A DNA stretch of 64,000 bases from Flaccisagitta enflata (Eukaryota; Chaetognatha; Sagittoidea; Aphragmophora): NCBI GenBank assembly GCA_965153355.1, contig OZ231127.1, positions 49,166,001 to 49,230,000 of the forward strand, written 5' to 3'. The translations under genes and the position numbers were made by a program. The notes beneath the pieces are model-generated. The model was not told the DNA's origin, searched no databases, and saw only the letters and a list, made by a program, of their open reading frames with translations. Position 1 is the first letter of the stretch; the number at the start of each line of letters is the position of its first letter. This document shows positions 35,712-48,099 of the stretch, piece by piece.

Positions 35712-36340
35712 TATCTATTTTTTTTCTGTCTCTCTTTCTGTCTTACCTCTAAAGCATTCAAATATCACGGGGTACAGTCTGAATCAGTGAACAACAAATC
35801 ATTACACTTTTTTTTTTTTATAAGAGACCAGTTTATAAGAGACATGAGCCTGAGATTTGCCAAAATTTTAAGAACAAAATAAGAAAATGCCCAGGCTGAG
35901 ATTCAGCTTCGGCCATTTTGAAAAACAATTTTATTCAAGTTTCGTATCTTAAAAATGAATTTAATTCAAATTTTTCAGAAATATAGGTTGTTTATCTTTA
36001 AAAACAACTTCTTTTTTTAATTTGCTTATGAAATCAGGCATTATATTAAAAAAAATATAACAATTATTAAGTTTAGGGTACTTCTGCTTTAAATAAGGTA
36101 TTTTTATACAATTTAGACATGTATGAACATCGGACAAATTAAGAACACTTTAAGAGAATTTCAGGCTGAAAACAGACGAAAATTTAAGAATACCCAGGCT
36201 GAGTTCAAAAAAGCTGTCTCTTATTAAAAAAAAAGTGTATCAACATCTTTCAATCCCAAATTTCTGAATCTCAAATGCTTATTTCATTGATTGGACGTTT
36301 GGAGAAATCGAACTGTGAAACTACAGTTAAATAACACGTA
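35712..36340. other. AT-rich spacer, no gene seen
   Basis: T-run and A-rich sequence. No supported exon or repeat ends. Confidence 0.4.
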
Positions 36341-36350
36341 NNNNNNNNNN
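36341..36350. other. assembly gap (10 N)
   Basis: Ten N characters. Sequence on either side may not be truly adjacent. Confidence 1.
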
Positions 36351-36496
36351 CTTTAGGAAGGAGCGGGACATCATTACCGTTCCCGTTCACATGCAAATCT
36401 ACCTCATTTTTAAGCAGAAGAATAGATTTAACTATGCATAATAGATCGAAAGTGCGTGGGATAACTTGGTAACAATCATTTCAATCAGACGCACGA

Positions 36497-36531
36497 ACAC
36501 ACACACACATACACACACACAAACACACACA
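36497..36531. repeat. short imperfect (CA)n
   Basis: CA units interrupted by ATAC and AAAC. Confidence 0.9.
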
Positions 36532-36669
36532 CGTTTGTGGTTACTTCCTCCATCATTGACGCATCTAAAAATGTGGGCAATTATCGGTTCGTTGCGTGGT
36601 TACCATTCGTGAATTGTAGCACGGAAGATGGTGAAGGAAATGACGCCATGATTTCAAGAGGTGCCTTTT

Positions 36670-37030
36670 GTCCTACTTTTTCCATGTAAGACGAGAGATT
36701 TTTTTTCTTCTCTTTTTTTCCTAAGATGTTTTACCTCCCCTATTCATTCTTCCTTGCTTTCTTACCGTTCCTTTCTTACCATTGTTCCTTTCTTTCTTAT
36801 ATTTCCTTTCCCCTTTGTCCCTTCTTTCCTTTCTTTCCTTTCCCCCTTTCGTTTTCTTTTCATTTTCTTTACCCTATCTTTCTTTTGTTTTGTTTTGTTT
36901 TCTTTCGTTCCTTTCGTTTCTTTCGTTTCTTTCGTTTCTTTCGTTTCTTTCGTTTCTTTCGTTTCTTTCGTTCTTTCGTTTCTATCTTTGCTTGCCGTTT
37001 TTTCCTTTCTTTCCATTCTTTAATCTTTTT
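36670..37030. repeat. pyrimidine-rich tract with 10-bp array TTTCGTTTCT
   Basis: C/T-rich overall. At about 36901-36991 a decamer TTTCGTTTCT repeats about nine times. All long frames here are composition artefacts. Confidence 0.9.
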
Positions 37031-37280
37031 GATTGTCTTCTTTTCCATCTTACACACTCGTTTCCAACGATGATGAAAATCTCAACTCAAATGATTTTGT
37101 GGAAGATATTAATCGATTTTTCCTGCTATCAAGCTCCCGGATCCCTCACCCATCCTGTCGTCACCATTCAGCAGTCACTAGTCTAAATTCATTAACAGCA
37201 TCGTCATCCACCATAACCACACATCATCCTTATTTAAAATCATACTTTTAATCAGATTTACATTTACAATTGATATGTAT

Positions 37281-37445
37281 AGCCCGTTCTCGCCAAGTCT
37301 GCGGCCAATTCGATTACTCGGTATTTGTCACGTGGCGGTAGAGGCGTGGAATAGAGCGCCACGTTGCGTCAATAACTCCACGCCTGTGGCGCGTTTATTG
37401 ATTCCCATATAAAACCTGCCATTGATCATTATGCAAATACACATG
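37281..37445. other. unique segment with nested palindromes, TATA and octamer motifs
   Basis: ACGTGGCG (37330s) is inverted as CGCCACGT (37360s), and overlapping it GGCGTGGA is inverted as TCCACGCC. TATAAAA at 37408-37414 and ATGCAAAT, the octamer motif, at 37431-37438 follow. No adjacent coding exon is visible, so a promoter is only a possibility. Confidence 0.3.
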
Positions 37446-37537
37446 AGCGTTTTTTTTCTGTCTTTTTTGTTAATCATTGTTGTTTTTTTATCTACGTTTT
37501 TGTTTACAGGTTATGCGTATAGCTGATTGTTCCTTTT

Positions 37538-37838
37538 AGTCTCGTGCACGCGATTCTACATCCCGCTTTGTCCGTCCGTCCATTGGTCAGTCCGTCAGTT
37601 GGTTGGTCGGTCTATCACACTTTACTTTTTTTTATCAATTTTATTCTTTTATGTCATTTCAATATAAGTCATTCTAAGGCATTCTAAATTATTCTAAGTT
37701 TTTGAAGTCATTTTTGCCATTTTAGTTATTTTGTCATTTTTGTCATTTTAAGTCATTTAGGGTCATAAAAGTAGTAATATTATGCAATTGAGAAATCATG
37801 TAGGACTCGCACGCGACTTAAAGGTTTTGGCCTTGTTC
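37538..37838 (+). mobile_element. family A element with (AAGTCATTTT)n cargo
   Basis: Hairpin AGTCTCGTGCACGCGATT, CTACATCCCGCTTTG, (GTCC/GGTC)n, CACACTTTACTTTTTTTTAT, then about ten loose AAGTCATTTT/ATTCTAAG decamers, then CTCGCACGCGACTTAAAGG and GGCCTTGTTC. Confidence 0.88.
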
Positions 37839-37849
37839 TTTTTTCATGT

Positions 37850-37851
<2 letters not shown>

Positions 37852-37937
<86 letters not shown>
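37852..37937. repeat. (GT)n microsatellite, 86 bp
   Basis: Perfect GT array starting 14 bp after the family A end. Confidence 0.98.
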
Positions 37938-37939
<2 letters not shown>

Positions 37940-38079
37940 CTGTGAATTGAGATGGATTGAATAGAATATATAGTAAATGGGTTCATACGTAATCTAAAAA
38001 TCATTGGGTTTGTTAAAGTCGTCAATGCTAAAAAAGATGGCCATGGGGACTCACAATGAAAAAAAAGAATGGTCCTATC

Positions 38080-38222
38080 AGTTCGTCCAAATGGGAAGGG
38101 GCAGTAATGTGCATATCGTATTGGGGTTCTCTACCTGGGCTAAACCGCATAGAAATGACGGACAACAAGCAACGGAACAGTCGACCGATTGACCGATCAA
38201 CCGATGTCCGGACCGACTGATT
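38080..38222 (-). mobile_element. strongly diverged family A remnant
   Basis: CCAAATGGGAAGGGGCAGTA resembles the family A centre (CATTTGGGCAGGAGCAGTG), and CGACCGATTGACCGATC ... GACCGACTGATTAAAAA resembles the tetranucleotide tract and end. The hairpin is gone. Confidence 0.5.
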
Positions 38223-38347
38223 AAAAATAGGCTTATGAACACGTCTACAAACTAATAACCTGTCATTATTCAACATATGTACCAAATTCGCCTACTACTG
38301 TCCAATATTTGAGCATCGTACTGTACCATCCATTGATCTTCCTTTAC

Positions 38348-38515
38348 CTTTGGTTTCATGAGTCATGATGGTGTAGTCGGAGTGGATCCACTGCACGTGA
38401 CACTTGGCGCCGGGGATGCAGTTCTCGATGACGCATTTGAGCACAGCCGTCTGACCAATGTGACGCTCGTAGTAGCCGGCGTCCGTCACCAGACCAGTCG
38501 CAGTCGAGTAGCAAA
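38348..38515 (-). CDS. internal exon encoding part of an Ig-like domain
   Basis: The only convincing protein-coding segment. On the minus strand an acceptor (polypyrimidine tract ending TTTTGTAG) precedes the exon, and a donor (CCAAAG followed by GTAAAGG) ends it. The exon is 168 bp, opens at codon position 2 and closes at position 1, a symmetrical 1-1 exon typical of Ig-superfamily genes. Its 55 complete codons contain GQTAVLKC (B strand with the canonical Cys) and CHVQWIH (C strand with the core Trp), spaced as in an Ig fold. An extra Cys pair lies in CIPGAKC between them. The F-strand Cys must lie in the next exon, which I could not find in the window. The segment is much more GC-rich than its flanks. 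The VQW...THE context faintly recalls nephrin/Kirrel-like or lachesin-type cell-surface proteins, but the family cannot be fixed from half a domain. Likely extracellular. Confidence 0.75.
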
Positions 38516-39087
38516 CTACAAAAGGGAAAACGGGAAAAAAAAGAACACAATGAGAGAACGGAAGTTGATTGGTATCAGAACACACACACACGCACAAAAA
38601 GGAAAAAGAAAAAAGAATCAGACACACTCACTCTTTCACGCATACATTATTCTGCGTAGATCTGAACCAGGATATTAGAAAAAAAAAACATCGTTAGGAG
38701 TCAAGAGGAGATAGGGAAATGATAACGAGTAGTCTTCCAAACAGAAGACTGTACAATTTATGTACATCTCTTTTTATTATTTAATAAAAAAATCTGAAAA
38801 GTAACATGGCTTGACTAGACAGGGTGAATAATTTAATGATAAAACTATTCAAACGCAGGTGAATTTGGTGAATTCAGTTTCATTTTGTAATGAAGGAACA
38901 GGGACAAGTGTCCTATTTGAATGAATGTTTTTTAAGAATGATTGTTTTTGATGAATGAATGTTTTTTATGAATGAATGTCATTTACAAATGAATGAATGA
39001 TTTAATGAATGCATTATTTAATGTATGCTTTTTCACTAGGTTGGTATATCTTTTTGGTTGAAAAAAAAGAAGAAGCGGATTTTGAGT
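38516..39087. other. probable intron, no other exon seen
   Basis: Short CA and TGAATGAATG runs (38940-39020) but no repeat ends. If the exon at 38348-38515 is real, this is intron immediately upstream of it on the minus strand. Confidence 0.45.
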
Positions 39088-39162
39088 TTTTTAAGGTTAG
39101 CGTGACCAACCGACCAACAGACCAACGGACATGACCTCTTAAAGATATGCGAGGACGCATCT
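39088..39162 (-). mobile_element. family D Helentron-like end, AGATGCG hairpin
   Basis: GTGACCAACCGACCAACAG and ACCAACGGACATGACC, then hairpin AGATATGCGAGGACGCATCT (39143-39162) and CTAAAAA overlapping its end. Same order as families A and C, but the stem is AGAT(AT)GCG/CGCATCT. The opposite AACAAGGCC end was not found. Confidence 0.7.
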
Positions 39163-39167
39163 AAAAA

Positions 39168-39525
39168 CCTCTGTTTCATTGGACCAGTGCAGTCTATACT
39201 GAGGGGTGTGGGCTGAGGGGGAAGCCCCTTTTCATTATACCAGTCAATATTGAAGGGTGTGGGGCGAGGGAAAAGCCGCTTTTCATTAGATCATCCAATA
39301 CTGAGGGGCGTGGGCTGAGGGAAAAGCCCCTTTTCATTTGACCACCCGATATTGAGGGGTGTAGGCTGAGCGAAAGGACCCTTTTTATAGGACCACCCGA
39401 TATTCTGGGGTATGGAGCCCCTTTTCATTAGATCGCTCGATATTGAGGGGCGTGGGCTGTGAGAAAAGCCCCTTTTCATTGAACCACATGATATTGAGGG
39501 GTGTGGGCTGAGGGAAAAGCTCCAT
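39168..39525. repeat. about 58-bp minisatellite, six copies
   Basis: The unit contains GATATTGAGGGGTGTGGGCT and GAGGGAAAAGCCCCTTTTCA. It begins five bases after the family D hairpin. The minus-strand frame at 39291-39479 is repetitive and not called. Confidence 0.92.
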
Positions 39526-39712
39526 ATAAACGGGCCAGATGAAAAATGAGGCGAAGAAAGAATAGTAGGAATAACGTAATGAATCTTTTCAGCAGATAAA
39601 TCATTTTTCCTTTCTCTCCCTTGTGTGTCTCCGTCTCTAACTCTGCACAGGTACAGCTGTCTTTCTCTGTCTCGCTCTTTGTGTCTCTCGTCTTACTGTT
39701 TCTTGACTTCAT

Positions 39713-39806
39713 GTCGTCATGTCTCTTGTCTTTATGTCTCTTGTCTTTATGTCTCTTGTCTTTATGTCTCTTGTCTTTATGTGACTTGTCTTCATGTCTC
39801 TTGTCG
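39713..39806. repeat. 15-bp tandem repeat ATGTCTCTTGTCTTT
   Basis: About six copies leading into the compound (GT)n(CT)n array. Confidence 0.92.
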
Positions 39807-39821
39807 TTTTGCCGGTTTGTC

Positions 39822-40055
<234 letters not shown>

Positions 40056-40144
40056 AGTTCGATGATGTTTCGTCTTTTTTTGCGGCGCGGTTTTCGCGCC
40101 ATACAGGAAACGAACGAAAAGAACGATGGAGACGATGAGGTGTG

Positions 40145-40174
40145 GAAAGAAAGAAAGAAAGAAAGAAAGAAAGC

Positions 40175-40230
<56 letters not shown>

Positions 40231-40231
40231 A
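40145..40231. repeat. (GAAA)n array
   Basis: About 21 units with one CAAG variant. Confidence 0.97.
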
Positions 40232-40569
40232 TGGAAGAAAAAAGTGGCAGAATCCACGTTACAGTGTGATTTCTTTAGTACCTAATTTCTTTTTGGTTGA
40301 TCATGTATTCAGGGAATAAAACATATTTTCTGATTCCCTAGGAAATATGGTAATGAAAAAAGACTAATTATTTCGGTGATCTTTTTGTTTCCAATACCGA
40401 CGAAATAATGAACGATTGAAATTACAAAAAGTAATACAAAATTATCATTTCTGCCTCACTGTAAAAGCACAACGGGAAAGATGAGCCGACGGAAAAGTAT
40501 GAATAAATATGAGGCTGGAATGGCGCAGGGCTGGCGGGTGGGAACTGAGGAGGGGAATGGGAAAGAAAA
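40232..40569. other. spacer, no gene seen
   Basis: Unique sequence. Confidence 0.4.
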
Positions 40570-40805
40570 CGTGGGTGTGGGTTCAGGAATGGTTGTGGGT
40601 GAGAGAGGGTGTTTGGATGTAAGGGGAGAGGGCCTGGTCGTGGGTGAGAGAGGGAGTTTGAATGAGAGGAGAGAGGAAATGGTAGTTAGTGAGAGAGGTA
40701 GAATGGATGTATGGTGAGAGGGACTGGTTGTGGGTGAGAGAGGGAGTTTGGATGTAAGGGGAGAGGGACTGGTTGTGGGTGAAAGAGGGAGTTTGAATGT
40801 GATTT
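40570..40805. repeat. about 54-bp minisatellite
   Basis: The unit contains GGTTGTGGGTGAGAGAGGGA and GTTTGGATGTAAGGGGAGAG; about 4.5 copies with one diverged central copy. Frames across it are repetitive on both strands. Confidence 0.9.
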
Positions 40806-40984
40806 TTTATGTGGTCACGAGTGTATCTGAAGGTGCGTTTTCTGGAACAAAAGAATTGGCCAGTGCCAGACGCGCAACCGACCAAGTAACAATTCTTTTA
40901 TCTTCTTTGTTTTTTTTTCTTCATTTATTGCATAGACCATCTTTCATCTTTCTGGAACATGGCGCCGCTCTAACTTGTCAGGTC

Positions 40985-41200
40985 CTAGTATCTTCTTTTC
41001 TTACTTTTTTTTCTTTTTTAGGTTTGATGCTTCTTTTTCTTTTTCTTCCTGCTCTTCTTGTTTTTTTTTAAATCTTTTTTCTTCTTGTTCTTGTTCTTTG
41101 TGTTCTTCGGCTTTTTCTTTTTCTTTTTCTTTTTCTTCTTCTTCTTCTTCTTCTTCTTCTTCTTCTTCTTCTTCTTCTTCTTCTTCTTCTTCTTCTTCCA
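40985..41200. repeat. polypyrimidine tract with (TTC)n
   Basis: TTTTTC-rich from 40985, perfect TTC from about 41128 to 41198. Confidence 0.95.
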
Positions 41201-41414
41201 TTTTTATTCTCCGTTTGTGTACGTGCAGCTGCAGGAGTGAGTTGAAATGTATAACTGCACATGAGATTGTTCAAGAATACGCGATTCCCCATTACAGTCA
41301 TATTGATATCCGTGTGCAGAACTGCGGATTTTTTCCTTATTTCATATTTCATATTCGTCATCCTGTTTTCCTACCATCTGTCTTCCTACCATCTGTCTGT
41401 CTGTCTATGTGTTA

Positions 41415-41878
<464 letters not shown>

Positions 41879-42097
41879 AGTCGCGTGCACGCGACTCTAT
41901 CACCCGCTATGGCTGTCGGTCGGATGGACTGTCGGATGGACTGTTGGATGGACTGTCGGATGGACTGTTGGGTGGTCGCTCCGCAATATATTGCCTTTTT
42001 GGCGTATGCCGGTAGTTATTGCATTACTGCTCCTAGCCAAACGCTTGGTAAGCCCTTCTTGTCACTGCCCCTGCCCACTCGCACGCCACTTGTTTAC
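41879..42097 (+). mobile_element. family A element with GGATGGACTGTC cargo
   Basis: Perfect palindrome AGTCGCGTGCACGCGACT, CTATCACCCGCTATGGC, about five GTCGGATGGACT 12-mers in place of the tetranucleotide, then CACTGCCCCTGCCCACTC and GCACGCCACTTGTTTAC. Confidence 0.85.
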
Positions 42098-42442
42098 AGC
42101 ATTACGGACAAACATGCGAATATCTTTGTAACTATCAAATTGAGCGATGTCGCATCTGGAATGTGAAGACTGAAGAGTGACCAAGATGTCAAACGTGGAC
42201 AGTTTGTGTGAAATATATGGAGGTCCAATCTGAAGAATGAAGGAGGTTAAGATAGGGGGTTAAGGATATGAATTGCGGGTGTGGGAAAGAGCTAGTCTTG
42301 CAAAGGATGGACGACAAGTTAGTCGTTGTCAATGCCAAACTTCGCTTTCATTGCTCGCTAACGACGCTCATGTAAAATACATTGTATAGTGCAATCAGTG
42401 TATACAATGTATAGAGTGGGCACAACTGCTTGCAAGGCCAGC

Positions 42443-42444
<2 letters not shown>
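42098..42444. other. spacer, no gene seen
   Basis: Contains the short repeat pair CATTGTATAGTGCA / CAATGTATAGAGTG at 42380-42420. Nothing else noted. Confidence 0.4.

Positions 42445-42482
<38 letters not shown>
42445..42482. repeat. (GA)n microsatellite
   Basis: Perfect GA array. Confidence 0.96.
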
Positions 42483-42485
<3 letters not shown>

Positions 42486-42728
42486 AAGAGACCGAGAGAA
42501 AAAAGAAAAAAACAAACAGAGTGGAGGTGGAGTGTGTGACGTTCCTCTTTCTCCTCTCTCTCTCTCTCTCCCACCCCTTTTGTAGAGAGAATATTTAAAC
42601 GGTTTTCAGGAACTCTATCAATCTGAGATCAATTTAATGTTATTGACGGTGGTGAAGAATAGGAAGCCAATTGAAAAGGTTGAATGTTTGCCATGGAGAG
42701 TTCAGATGGAGAGAAAGACAATTCACAG

Positions 42729-42762
42729 AGAGAGAGAGAGAGAGACAGAGAGACAGAGAGAC

Positions 42763-42844
<82 letters not shown>
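42729..42844. repeat. (GA)n microsatellite with GACA interruptions
   Basis: GA with three GACA interruptions near 42745-42762, then perfect GA. Confidence 0.97.
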
Positions 42845-42846
<2 letters not shown>

Positions 42847-43343
42847 TAGGGCGAGCGCGCGCGAGAGAAGCAAAAATGTTTCCAAAATAGACGATTGACG
42901 CTATTAATCATAATTCTGTTTGAGTTAAGTGTGAGCAAGCGAGACAGTTAGAGATGGAGAAACGGGGCGAGCGCGGAGGAGAAAAACCGCGTTCATTTTA
43001 AAGCCGTCCTTGAAAAGGTAGCTCGCTCGCTCGCTTGCCAGTGATGTAAATATACCATTCGGTCTTACTCCTTCATGGTTCAAAACTAAATAACTCTACA
43101 AGACCGCGTGTCCTAGTGGGGGGGGGGTAAGGGGTAGACGAGACCCGCAAAAATTAAGGGCGTGATGTACGGATTAATTTTCAGCCACATTGACTCCGTT
43201 TTGTGCCGATTGGCATACATCCATGTGGACACAGCCAAAGTTGACCGGGAGGAAAGAGGGAGAGAAAGAAAATGAATGAATAAATGGGAGAAAATAACGA
43301 TGAATATGAGGGAGAAAAAGAAAAGAAGAATAAGACGAGAAAA
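42845..43343. other. spacer, no gene seen
   Basis: Short G-run at 43117-43125 and GA-rich simple sequence near 43250-43320. No supported exon. Confidence 0.4.
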
Positions 43344-43376
43344 GAAGAAGAAGAAGAAGAAGAAGAAGAAGAAGAA

Positions 43377-43423
<47 letters not shown>

Positions 43424-43440
43424 AGAAGAAGAAGAAGAAG
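43344..43440. repeat. (GAA)n array, 97 bp
   Basis: GAA units with one GAG. It produces poly-Glu, poly-Lys and poly-Ser frames only. Confidence 0.97.
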
Positions 43441-44090
43441 CCAAAAGAATGTTGCGAGACGGCAAAGAGTCAGGGAGGATATAAGAAGAAGAATGAGAGC
43501 AAAAGAGAAAAAAGATGACTGGAGGCGAGACCAGAAACTGTCTGTAAAAGGAATAGAAACGGATGTTAACAAAACCAAATTGCTTTTTGCACGGTTTTTT
43601 TTTCGTTTTTCTTTTTCTTTCTTTTTTTTTTGCACTTTTTTGGACTTCGGTAATTTTGCACAATGTAAAACGACAAGAGCGAAATTGGTATTCTTTGTTT
43701 AGAAAAGTGTGAGAGAAGAGACCACCACAGGCAGTGAGGCGGACCGAATGGGCCTGACCCGTGTCTTTATTGTTCATTTGATACAAGCTTGCTCGATGGA
43801 GACACTGATATCAGGCGTGAATCTTCATGAGGCAGAACACAACTCAGATAGTCTTTGTTTTTGTTTCAGGTGGGCACACAATAACCCGCTCGACCATATC
43901 ATCCTCCCAGAGATCTAGTCTTTCTGTCCATTGTTCGGACCAGCCTGACATAGTTCAATTAGCCAACGAGCACGAGCGGGCTCGTCGACCACATTTGTAA
44001 TCTTTTTTATGCTACATACCTTACTAAGTGAATGAATCGAACCACTCTAAGGTTGCATGACGTTTTTTTCACGTTTGTTGATGCTAAAAA
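43441..44090. other. spacer, weak exon-like segment only
   Basis: At about 43872 a TTTTGTTTCAG acceptor-like site is followed by 50 open bases ending in TAG. No domain, conserved motif or partner exon is visible, so it is not called. Confidence 0.4.
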
Positions 44091-44212
44091 AACAAGGCCA
44101 AGTAGGCCAATAAGGTGCGACGTGTGGATCGTCGAAAAAATGCGTTACCAACAGACCAACCAACCGACCGACCGACGGACAGAGCCAGTTATAGAGGTGC
44201 TTTGTCGCACCT
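44091..44212 (-). mobile_element. family C Helentron-like element, 122 bp
   Basis: AACAAGGCCAAGTAGGCC, AATAAGGTGCGACGTGTGG, (GACC)n, GGACAGAGCCAGTTATAG and hairpin AGGTGCTTTGTCGCACCT (44195-44212), then AAAAA. The subterminal motif AGGTGCGAC near the left end matches the hairpin arm. Confidence 0.88.
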
Positions 44213-45077
<865 letters not shown>

Positions 45078-45311
45078 ATGATTCTTCCTCTCTCACTCTA
45101 TCTAATACACTCTCTCCCCTACAGTGCCTATAATGCTCATCTCCATCTCTGTATCCCCTCACTGATTCTTTCCCTCCCCCCTCTCTTCTCCTCTCTTCTC
45201 CTCTCTTCTCGTGAGATTCGTGACACGGCATTGACGAAATTCATTTGTCACGATAAGAGAGAGAAAGAGAGAGAGAGATATGAGGAGGAGATCACAAGTT
45301 ATGAAATATCC

Positions 45312-45425
45312 GGCGCCGCCCTTATCACCACCCTCATCGCCGCTCTCATCGCCGCCTTCATTGTCGCCGCCATCGCCGTCTTCATCGCCGCCCCTATCGC
45401 CGCCTTCATTGTCGCCGCGCCGACT
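45312..45425. repeat. GCC/ATC-rich short-unit minisatellite
   Basis: Units such as CTCATCGCCGCC and TTCATTGTCGCCGCC recur about eight times. They give Ala/Ile/Val-rich or Pro/Ser-rich frames in all three phases, the mark of a repeat rather than a protein. Confidence 0.75.
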
Positions 45426-46536
45426 CTCGCAGCCTTCATCGTCGTTATGTTGTTGTCATCTTCCTTACATTCGTCACTGCCATCTAGTACTCGAACTAGC
45501 AGGCAATTTGCTAGCAGAGCTGCTAGCAGAAATCCCAACTGCTCTGTTAGCAGTGCCATCGTCACCCTTCCCCTTTGCCACCACCATTACCAGTCATTAC
45601 CCATTTCACCCATACCACCGCAGACCACGTTACCACCACAAATCTCACATCTGCCACCGCCACCATATTTACCACCCGCGTCTATACTATCACCACCATC
45701 ACCTACAACGTTATGCCAGCGATGTTCTGTCGATATGATTTATTGGATACAGAGAGTTATTGAGAAAGCTTTTTTTCTTCTCAGTTTGATTGAAAACGGA
45801 GATGAAGATTTCTATCTGATGAAAACATTTGATAAATGGGATTGTGGTGGGTACTTTGATCCTTTCTTTTAGTGATGTTTGGTTTCTGTATCAGCGCGTT
45901 AGCGTCTGTGATTCATCTATGGTGTGTTGTTTGGTGTTTACTACAACATTTTTAAGTGGGCAAATTGAGCTCCTGACCCCTAAATGGTTGCATTTGAAAG
46001 GTATTTAAAAAATCCTCAAAACTGGATCAATCTGGTGACTGTTCATTTAGGCGAAACACTCCTCCAAGATTGATGCTTATTTTTCTTACTCATGGCCAAT
46101 AAATGGTAAACCGTACATGTGACTTGTGAGTTGTGACGCTTTAGAAATAGTATGATGACATTCACATGTGATTGCAACTGATGATTATGACAAGAGGTAA
46201 ATATTGTCAATCAATGAAGGAAAAAAAGAGAGAGAGAGAGAGAGAGTTTTCCAGTTAATTAATGTGCTTACCCGTGATAAACGGGTCTCAATGGATGAAT
46301 AGCTCTTTATTCGTGACCTATGACGTATATATCAAAATGGCAGCTATAGTCTTAGGTAAATCAAACTTATCCTTTCCGAGTTCCGTATAATCGCCTGGCT
46401 TATACAGCTAATATAGCCTGGAATATAGCGATCAAAAACGATCATTGTCAGGGAGAGGCAAACAAAACAGACGAAATCAAAGTCATTCAGATTGCATCCA
46501 TATGTACATAAATATGACTGATTAGCGCGCATTATT
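45426..46536. other. spacer, no gene seen
   Basis: GCTAGCAGAGCTGCTAGCAG direct repeats near 45512-45532 and ACC-rich sequence at 45575-45715. The 339-codon frame starting at 44853 is mostly (CT)n plus this low-complexity part. Confidence 0.4.
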
Positions 46537-46831
46537 AGTCGCGTGCACGTGACTCTATGACCGGCTCTGTCCGTCGGTCGGTTGGTCGGTATGTCGGTGA
46601 CTCGGTCAGTCGAATTGAGACTGGTGGGTTTCATGGCTTGAATTGAAACTAGCGGGTGCCAAGATTTGAATCAAAAATGGTGGGCATGAACTGAAACTGG
46701 TGAACTCGAATTGAAACTGGTGGGCTTGAATTGAAACTGGTGTGTTTCAAGGCTTTAATTGAAATTGATGGAGTCAGGTTAATAAAAATTTTTACGTCCC
46801 GCACACGACTTATAGTTGTTGGCCTTGTTTC
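46537..46831 (+). mobile_element. family A element with GAATTGAAACTGGTGGGC cargo
   Basis: Hairpin AGTCGCGTGCACGTGACT (one arm mutated), CTATGACCGGCTCTGTCC, (GGTC)n, then about seven copies of a roughly 20-bp GAATTGAAACTGGTGGGC unit, then CCGCACACGACTTATAG and GGCCTTGTTTC. Confidence 0.9.
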
Positions 46832-47044
46832 AAGTATTGATGCAGGTGCAAACAGTATAGTTTCCATTTTTTCTAAGCGAGATTTATTGCAAAAGCTGCG
46901 TTTTGCATTTGCTGACTGCCAGAGTATGCCATCTGCCAGTGCCACGGTTCTGCCTCTTATTTTGCATACCAAGCATTGCACAAATAAGCATCGTCAGACA
47001 ACTGGAAAATTCCAAAAGAGCCCTATTTCTCTTCATCTGTTTGA

Positions 47045-47235
<191 letters not shown>

Positions 47236-47451
47236 GACTTGTTTTCACCTCTCATCATTTCTATTTTCTACGTCTAGGTTCCCTCGTGAAAAGAGGGGGT
47301 ATGTTTAACGACCGTTGACCCCATTGACATGCCCTCTCTACATGTTGGTATGTCTTTGTCTCTTTACCTGTCTGAATATCTGAATGGCTATCTGTCTGTC
47401 TGTTCATTCAAGTTCAAAAAATTTCCCCCCATATCTTTCTGTCTCTCCCTA

Positions 47452-47500
47452 TGAATCTTGGACAACATTTCTACTCAACCCCTATTTTATGATTGACTGT
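47452..47500 (+). repeat. dispersed repeat E fragment
   Basis: TCTTGGACAACATTTCTACT and CAACCCCTATTTTATG parallel 15751-15785 (GTTGGACAACATTACTACTC, AACCCTACTTTAATA). Confidence 0.5.
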
Positions 47501-47599
47501 GATGTAGTACTCAAATCTATTTGCTTTTATCAGAAAGTCTATTTGTCTGTCCGTCTTTTTGTCTGTATGTCTGTCTATCTGTCGGTCTTTTCATCTTCC

Positions 47600-47710
<111 letters not shown>

Positions 47711-47865
47711 CGCGCCGTTCGTCTGTCTGCTCGTTCATTCGCCTATAAAGTTGCTCACCCGTGCAGTTGGCGAAAAACCTTTCCTCCATTTTCTGGCTGT
47801 AACTTTTCCCAGTTTCATTGGTTTCCGCGCGGCCTTTCCCGTGGCCCATGGAAAACGCAAGAAAC

Positions 47866-47874
<9 letters not shown>

Positions 47875-47937
<63 letters not shown>
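47875..47937. repeat. (GA)n microsatellite
   Basis: Perfect GA array. With the CT array at 47605-47704 it forms an inverted pair about 170 bp apart. Confidence 0.97.
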
Positions 47938-47940
<3 letters not shown>

Positions 47941-48099
47941 TTGGCCGCAGTCGCGTTGAGAAATTATTTGAACAGATACAAATAGATAAGCTTATGTGCC
48001 GATTCAACTAAAGAAAAACAAGGCCAACACCTATAAGTCGCGTGCGAGACTTACTTGATTATACAATCGCCCTATTAAAGAAGAATGTTATTTCCTGTA

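Noticed and set aside
43872-43918. possible terminal exon after TTTTGTTTCAG
   Set aside because: Only 15 codons to a stop, no recognisable residues and no partner exon.
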